From: an uncultured Pelagibacteraceae bacterium
GTDB taxonomy: Bacteria > Pseudomonadota > Alphaproteobacteria > Pelagibacterales > Pelagibacteraceae
NCBI GenBank assembly: GCA_902598485.1
Contig: CACKBU010000008.1
Span: 1 to 37,535 of the forward strand
Length of the DNA: 37,535 bases
Reading direction: 5' to 3'
How positions within the stretch are numbered: position 1 is the first letter of the stretch; each line of letters begins with the position of its first letter. Below the pieces are notes generated by a model. The model saw only the letters and a list, made by a program, of their open reading frames with translations, did not search any database and had not been told where the DNA came from. Positions 33,205 through 37,535 of the stretch are shown piece by piece. A program made the position numbers and the translations under genes.

Positions 33205-34004
33205 GAATTTTATTTTTAGGAGATGTTGTTGGAATTTCAGGATGTTCTAAATTAACAAGTAATTTATTAAATGAAATTGATAAAAACAAAATCGATTTTG
33301 TTATTGTAAACGGTGAAAATGCAGCAGTTCAAGGTGTGGGGCTAACTAAAGAAATATGTAAGGATTTTTTTAATTGTGGAGTTGATGTTATCACAACCGG
33401 CAATCATGTTTGGGATCAAAAAGAAATTATGGAATTTATTGATAAAGAAGAAAGATTATTAAGACCTAAAAATTTATTTGAACCTGCACCAGGAAAAGGT
33501 TTTCAGATTTATAAAACAAAGAATGATATAAAAATCGGTGTTCTTAATTTGATGGGTAACGTTTTTATGAAAAAGTGTGAAGATGTTTTTGAAGCTTCTC
33601 AAAAATTTTTAAAAGAAAATGAAATAAAAAAGGATTTTGATTTACTTGTGGTTGATTTCCATGGCGAAATTACTAGCGAAAAAAATGCTATAGGACATTT
33701 ATTTGATGGAAAGGCAACTCTCGTGGTTGGAACCCATACTCATATTCCAACAAATGATGCCAGAATACTTAATAATGGCACTGGATATCAAACTGATGCA
33801 GGTATGTGTGGGGATTATGACTCAGTGATTGGAATGAATAAAGAAAATTCCTTAAATAGATTTTTAAAAAAGAATTCAGTGAAACACTTTCCCGCTACTG
33901 GAGATGCTACTTTGTGTGGTGTTATAGTAGATTGTGATATAAAAACAGGTTTAGCAATAGACATCAAAAGCTATGTATACGGAGATCAACTAAAAAATAT
34001 TTAA
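33201..34004 (+). CDS. YmdB-type metallophosphoesterase (TIGR00282 family)
   Basis: A 267-residue calcineurin-like phosphodiesterase. The metal motifs in order are FLGDVVG (Asp8), VNGENAAVQGVGLT, TTGNHVWDQ, VDFHGEITSEKNAIG and VGTHTHIPTNDARI. This set defines the YmdB family, in which Bacillus YmdB hydrolyses 2',3'-cyclic nucleotides and affects RNA turnover and biofilm choice. The position between folate cyclo-ligase and yebC is common in alphaproteobacteria. Its role in this organism is unknown. Confidence 0.88.
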   Translation: MRILFLGDVVGISGCSKLTSNLLNEIDKNKIDFVIVNGENAAVQGVGLTKEICKDFFNCGVDVITTGNHVWDQKEIMEFIDKEERLLRPKNLFEPAPGKGFQIYKTKNDIKIGVLNLMGNVFMKKCEDVFEASQKFLKENEIKKDFDLLVVDFHGEITSEKNAIGHLFDGKATLVVGTHTHIPTNDARILNNGTGYQTDAGMCGDYDSVIGMNKENSLNRFLKKNSVKHFPATGDATLCGVIVDCDIKTGLAIDIKSYVYGDQLKNI

Positions 34005-34008
34005 GATC

Positions 34009-34734
34009 ATGGCAGGACATTCACATTGGGCAGGAATAAAACATAAAAAAGGTAAGGCTGATAAGCAAAGATCAAAAATATTTTCAAAATTATCTAAAGA
34101 GATTACTGTTGCAGCAAAACTTGGTGACAAAGATCCGGTAATGAACCCTAGACTAAGATCTGCAGTACAGGCTGCTAGATCTGCAAATATGCCTAAAGAT
34201 AATATTGAAAGAGCAATAGATAAATCTTCTGCAACTACAGGTGCAAATTTTGAAAATTTAAGATACGAAGGGTTTGGACCAGAAAAGATTGCTGTTATAG
34301 TTGAAACTTTAACAGACAACAAAAATAGGACCGCATCAAATATTAGAACTATTTTTCAAAAAAATGGTGGCAGTTTAGGAACTCAAGGTTCAGCATCTCA
34401 CAATTTTCAACAATTGGGTATAATAAAAATTGATAAAAAAGAGATATCTGATGAAAAAATTTTAGATTTAGCGATTGAGTCAGGAGCTGATGAATGTTTT
34501 TCTTATGAGGATTATCATGAGGTCCAGTGTCAAATGAGCGAAATATATAATGTAAAAAAAAATCTTGAGAAAATTATTGCGAATTTTATTTCTACAGAAA
34601 TTGAATGGGTCCCGTTAAATAGTGTTGAGGTAAATAAAGAAAATAAAGATAATGTTGTAGATTTTTTAGAAACTCTTGAGGAAGATGACGATGTTCAGAA
34701 TGTTTATTCAAACGTTAATTTAGGTGATATTTAA
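34009..34734 (+). CDS. yebC: YebC/PmpR family protein
   Basis: A 241-residue protein starting with the diagnostic MAGHSHWAGIKHKKGKADKQ, then RLRSAVQAARSANMPKDNIE and the YEGFGPEKIAVIVETLTDNKNRT block. Members are DNA-binding regulators, and some have recently been linked to relief of ribosome stalling. It sits just upstream of a RuvC-like resolvase gene, the classical yebC-ruvC order, and shares a one-base stop/start junction with it. Confidence 0.95.
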   Translation: MAGHSHWAGIKHKKGKADKQRSKIFSKLSKEITVAAKLGDKDPVMNPRLRSAVQAARSANMPKDNIERAIDKSSATTGANFENLRYEGFGPEKIAVIVETLTDNKNRTASNIRTIFQKNGGSLGTQGSASHNFQQLGIIKIDKKEISDEKILDLAIESGADECFSYEDYHEVQCQMSEIYNVKKNLEKIIANFISTEIEWVPLNSVEVNKENKDNVVDFLETLEEDDDVQNVYSNVNLGDI

Positions 34735-35228
34735 TGATGATTATTGGAATTGATCCAGGCATCTCAGGTTCAATCTGTTTTTTTCAAGATGGTATAATAA
34801 AAGACGTAATTGAAATGCCAACCATGACAGATGGTAAGAAGAATAAAAGACAAGTAAATGGTGCTCAAATATTTAATGAAATTAGTCAAAGGATAAACAA
34901 ATTTGATAAAAAAAACATAAAAGTTGTAATTGAACAAGTTTCTGCAATGCCTGGACAAGGCGTTACTAGCATGTTTAATTTTGGTCAATCTTTTGGTATT
35001 TTAAAAGGAATATGCAGCGCAATGCATTTACCTGTTTATTATGTTAGGCCTGCTAAGTGGAAAAAATATTTTAACCTTATTAATTCAGAAAAAGATGCGA
35101 GCAGAACAAGAGCTATTGAAATTTTTCCATATTTTTCATCACAATTGTCAAAAAAAAAAGATAACAACAAGGCAGATGCTATTCTAATAGCTAGTTTTTT
35201 CTACGAAACTTATCAAAAAGAGGAATAA
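34734..35228 (+). CDS. RuvC-fold Holliday-junction resolvase, MOC1-like
   Basis: A 164-residue RNase H-like nuclease. The acidic residues expected for RuvC are present: Asp7 in IGIDPGISGS, Glu in VVIEQVSAM near 65, and the C-terminal KKKDNNKADAILIAS pair (Asp near 143 and 148). The middle is unlike canonical RuvC. Instead, FNFGQSFGILKGI, YVRPAKWKKYF and EKDASRTRAIEIFP resemble, from memory, the plant chloroplast resolvase MOC1 and phage RuvC-like proteins. It occupies the ruvC slot between yebC and tolQ, but ruvA and ruvB are missing there. It probably cleaves four-way junctions; catalysis is inferred. Confidence 0.72.
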   Translation: MMIIGIDPGISGSICFFQDGIIKDVIEMPTMTDGKKNKRQVNGAQIFNEISQRINKFDKKNIKVVIEQVSAMPGQGVTSMFNFGQSFGILKGICSAMHLPVYYVRPAKWKKYFNLINSEKDASRTRAIEIFPYFSSQLSKKKDNNKADAILIASFFYETYQKEE

Positions 35229-35251
35229 TCAATTTAAATTAAAAGACAAAA

Positions 35252-35275
35252 TCATGACACATTTACGTGTGATGA
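35252..35275 (+). promoter_or_regulatory. Imperfect hairpin/inverted repeat ahead of tolQ
   Basis: TCATGACAC (35252-35260) and GTGTGATGA (35267-35275) pair with one mismatch around a 6-base loop (ATTTAC), ending 6 bases before the tolQ ATG. It is the only clear dyad in this 53-base gap. It could be a regulator site or an RNA hairpin limiting access to the tolQ start. It lacks a U-tract, so it is not a typical terminator. Confidence 0.35.
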
Positions 35276-35281
35276 GTAAGT

Positions 35282-35956
35282 ATGGAAGCAGATATAGCAG
35301 CAAAAGCAGTTGAATTAGGAACAAATACTGATTTTTCATTATTCAGTTTATTTTTTAGAGCGGACATAATTGTTAAGTCTGTGATGATTATATTAATACT
35401 GTGCTCAATATATTCTTGGGCTGTAATTATTGAAAAGTTTCGTTTATTTAAAAAAATAACTAAATCTTCAGAAGAATTTGAAGAAAAATTTTGGAATTCT
35501 AAATCCGCCGAAACTTTTTACAATAGTTTACCTAGTAAACTTGAGGATCCAATGTCACTTGTGTTTCAAGATGCAATGGAAGGATTACTTAAAAAAAAAA
35601 CAAGAACTAACATTAGTGAAAGAATGAGCGCTTCTCTAGAAGCTGGAATTGAAAAACAAATGACAAAAATTGAAAAAGGTTTTACTTTTTTGGCAACAGT
35701 AGGTTCAACAGCACCATTTATTGGTTTGTTTGGAACTGTTTGGGGAATTATGAATTCTTTTCAATCTATAGCTATTTCAAGAAACACAAGTCTTGCGATA
35801 GTTGCGCCGGGGATAGCTGAAGCTTTATTTGCAACTGCTCTTGGTCTGTTGGCTGCAATACCAGCAGTAGTTGCTTACAACAAATTTAATAATGACTCTA
35901 AAAAATATTCTGAAAAATTAGAAAACTTCTCTAAAAGATTTTTAACTATAATCTAA
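35282..35956 (+). CDS. tolQ: Tol-Pal system protein TolQ
   Basis: A 224-residue MotA/TolQ/ExbB-family inner-membrane protein. Helix 1 lies at about 29-50 (VKSVMIILILCSIYSWAVII), a cytoplasmic loop follows, and two later helices contain FLATVGSTAPFIGLFGTVWG and APGIAEALFATALGLLAAIP, the proton-channel signature. With TolR it forms the motor that energises TolA during outer-membrane constriction. It begins the tolQRAB cluster after a 53-base gap holding a dyad. Confidence 0.95.
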   Translation: MEADIAAKAVELGTNTDFSLFSLFFRADIIVKSVMIILILCSIYSWAVIIEKFRLFKKITKSSEEFEEKFWNSKSAETFYNSLPSKLEDPMSLVFQDAMEGLLKKKTRTNISERMSASLEAGIEKQMTKIEKGFTFLATVGSTAPFIGLFGTVWGIMNSFQSIAISRNTSLAIVAPGIAEALFATALGLLAAIPAVVAYNKFNNDSKKYSEKLENFSKRFLTII

Positions 35957-35959
35957 AAA

Positions 35960-36376
35960 ATGGCTTTTAAATTTAATCGCTCATCAAAAGAACCCATGAG
36001 TGAAATAAATGTTACTCCATTCGTTGATGTTATGTTGGTATTATTAATTATATTTATGGTAACAGCACCATTGTTAACAGTAGGTGTTCAAGTTGATTTA
36101 CCAGAAAGTTCGGCAGATTCTTTACCTGAAGAAACAGAACCTTTAACACTGTCAATTAACGCAAAAGGTGAAATTTTTATTCAAGAAGCAAAAGTTGAAT
36201 ACGATAATATTATTGCAAAAGTTTTAGCGGTTTCAAAAAATAGAACTGATACCAGAATTTATGTTAGGGGTGATAAAACTATAAATTATGGGAGAGTTTT
36301 AGAAATAATGGGATTACTATCAGGATCTGGTTTTACTAAAGTAGCATTGATTTCAGAACCGTATAAACAAAGGTAA
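35960..36376 (+). CDS. tolR: Tol-Pal system protein TolR
   Basis: A 138-residue ExbD/TolR-family protein. A short cytoplasmic start is followed by EINVTPFVDVMLVLLIIFMV, which holds the membrane Asp needed for proton use. A periplasmic domain follows with LSINAKGEIFI and IYVRGDKTINYGRVLEIMG. The length is normal. It lies 3 bases after tolQ and 5 bases before tolA. Confidence 0.95.
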   Translation: MAFKFNRSSKEPMSEINVTPFVDVMLVLLIIFMVTAPLLTVGVQVDLPESSADSLPEETEPLTLSINAKGEIFIQEAKVEYDNIIAKVLAVSKNRTDTRIYVRGDKTINYGRVLEIMGLLSGSGFTKVALISEPYKQR

Positions 36377-36381
36377 TTAAA

Positions 36382-37245
36382 GTGAATAGAAGTTTAATTA
36401 TTTCTTCTGCTTTACATGCTTTGTTAATTTTCATTACAGCTATGAGTTTACCTTTTTTGGCAAAGAAACCACTTGATATTCCACCAATAGTGTCAGTTGA
36501 GTTAATTCAAATAGCAGAAAAAACCAATATTCCATTTGCACCTAAGGCTAAAAAAATAATTGAGAAAGTAAAAGATAAAGAAAAAAAACTTGTTTCAGAA
36601 CAGGCTCCACCAAAAAAAGTAGAAAAAACGAAAACAAAAACTGTCCTTGCTCCTGATCAAAATAATAAAAAAATTGAGAATGAAACACCTGAGGCAATTC
36701 CACTTCCAGAAAAAACTTTAAAAAAGGTTGAAACAAAAGAGGAAAAAAAACAAAATCCTGAAAAAGTAGATGATGAAGTTAAACAAGTATCAGAATTTGA
36801 AAAAAAAGATTTGTTTGATCCAAATAATATTGCTGCTTTAATTGATAAATCAAAAGAAGAGAGTGCAGAAGTTTTAAAAACAAATGATGACATTACTCAA
36901 GATCAAGAAAGAAATGTAGAAAACACAGGTCTTACACTAAGCGAAGAGGATGCTCTTAAAGCACAAATATTTGGTTGTTGGAGTATTCCATTAGGATTAC
37001 CATATAATGAAAATCTTTTAGTAAGAATAAAGTTAAAATTAAAACCTGATGGAACAGTATCAAAAACAGAAATTTTGGATCATGCTAGAATGAATAAACC
37101 AGGCCAAGGATTTTACAAGGTTTTAGCAGAAAGTGCTTTGCGAGCTGTCAAGTTATGCCAACCATTAAGAGTTCCAACAACTGGATATGAAAGATGGAAA
37201 GAATTACAATTAAATTTTGATGCAAGAGAGATGTTAGAAGGGTAG
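36382..37245 (+). CDS. tolA: Tol-Pal system protein TolA
   Basis: A 287-residue protein. One N-terminal membrane helix (IISSALHALLIFITAMSL, about 5-22) precedes a long Lys/Glu/Pro-rich linker (about 45-190). The C-terminal domain has FGCWSIPLGLP, VRIKLKLKPDGTVSKTEI and ESALRAVKLCQPLRVP, with two Cys that could form a disulfide as in other TolA domain III proteins. The linker is less Ala-rich than in E. coli, fitting the AT-rich genome. The start is GTG at 36382. It spans the periplasm to reach Pal and the outer membrane. Confidence 0.88.
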   Translation: MNRSLIISSALHALLIFITAMSLPFLAKKPLDIPPIVSVELIQIAEKTNIPFAPKAKKIIEKVKDKEKKLVSEQAPPKKVEKTKTKTVLAPDQNNKKIENETPEAIPLPEKTLKKVETKEEKKQNPEKVDDEVKQVSEFEKKDLFDPNNIAALIDKSKEESAEVLKTNDDITQDQERNVENTGLTLSEEDALKAQIFGCWSIPLGLPYNENLLVRIKLKLKPDGTVSKTEILDHARMNKPGQGFYKVLAESALRAVKLCQPLRVPTTGYERWKELQLNFDAREMLEG

Positions 37246-37254
37246 AATATTTAA

Positions 37255-37535
37255 ATGACAAAAAAAATTTTAATATTATTATTTATATTAATACCTATCA
37301 AAGCAAATGCTTTAATTGAAGTTGATATAACTAGGGGAAATTTAAATCCACTTCCATTAGCAGTTTCTCCCCTATCAATTGATGAAGAATCTAGAAAAGG
37401 TTTTGAAAAAATACTTAAAAAAGAAAATATTGGCTCCGAGATATCAAATATCGTTGAGAATAATTTGAGAACATCGGGATTATTTAATCCTCTAGACAAA
37501 AAGGCTTTTTTACAAGCTCCTGATATTGCAAATTT
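37255..37535 (+). CDS. tolB: Tol-Pal system protein TolB (3' truncated by window end)
   Basis: The first 93 codons of a secreted protein. A Sec signal peptide (KKILILLFILIPIKANA, cleavage likely after Ala at about 19) is followed by LIEVDITRGNLNPLPLAVS and the start of the TolB N-terminal domain (IVENNLRTSGLFNPLD). The ATG lies 9 bases after the tolA stop. The WD40-like propeller lies beyond the window. Order and N-terminal motif make the call firm. Confidence 0.9.
   Translation, partial: MTKKILILLFILIPIKANALIEVDITRGNLNPLPLAVSPLSIDEESRKGFEKILKKENIGSEISNIVENNLRTSGLFNPLDKKAFLQAPDIAN

Overview
The window looks like a chromosomal segment of a SAR11-type marine alphaproteobacterium (Pelagibacterales). 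The DNA is extremely AT-rich and the proteins are rich in Lys, Ile, Asn and Phe. Genes abut or overlap by a few bases, and no gene-free stretch exceeds about 110 bases. Several families are typical of alphaproteobacteria: a TrcR/DUF1013 regulator, a Cys-less bL31, a split PntA, an aa3-oxidase subunit IV peptide, and a DUF4164 coiled-coil protein beside ZapA. In known SAR11 genomes the 5S rRNA gene is separated from 16S-23S by a surface-glycan 'hypervariable region' (HVR2). This window shows exactly that kind of junction.

Region 1 (1 to about 19650) is a surface-polysaccharide island. It holds SAM-dependent methyltransferases (TylF-like, two small class I enzymes, FkbM), an OafA-like acyltransferase with an SGNH domain, and a PglK/MsbA-type ABC exporter. 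It also holds five stand-alone or fused family GT2/GT4 glycosyltransferases, a WecA/MraY-like sugar-phosphate transferase, a WaaL-like ligase, a GT-C-like membrane protein, a GmhA-like isomerase, a GmhB-like phosphatase and two sugar epimerase/dehydratases. Strands switch repeatedly (at about 4.39, 5.4, 6.56, 7.17, 7.83, 8.95, 16.5 and 18.7 kb), with head-to-head and tail-to-tail overlaps. This mosaic fits repeated recombination. The core + strand operon (8973-16499) plausibly makes a heptose- or uronate-containing repeat: WecA-like initiation, GT elongation, ABC flipping and WaaL ligation, with methyl and acyl decoration.

Region 2 (19690-23590) starts with a lone 5S rRNA gene that runs directly into rpmJ. 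It continues with a 36-residue oxidase subunit IV-like peptide, the three-gene proton-translocating transhydrogenase (pntA1, pntA2, pntB) and a small transaldolase, all on +.

Region 3 (23597-31843, all on -) is a tightly packed carbon-metabolism and translation block read right to left: tkt, gap, pgk, class I fructose-bisphosphate aldolase, thiE, efp, an inositol-monophosphatase-family gene, rpmE, trcR, rpsU and initiator tRNA-fMet.

Region 4 (31897-37535, all on +) holds a DUF4164 coiled-coil gene, zapA, 5-formyl-THF cyclo-ligase, a YmdB-type phosphodiesterase, yebC, a RuvC-fold resolvase resembling MOC1, and then tolQ-tolR-tolA-tolB (tolB cut by the window end).

I see no CRISPR array, insertion sequence, prophage or toxin-antitoxin pair. 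The most unusual points are the 5S-rpmJ fusion, a possible AUU start in rpsU just upstream of the initiator tRNA gene, the MOC1-like protein in the ruvC slot without ruvAB, and the methyltransferase-glycosyltransferase fusion. Family names come from recognising motifs by eye; no database search was run.
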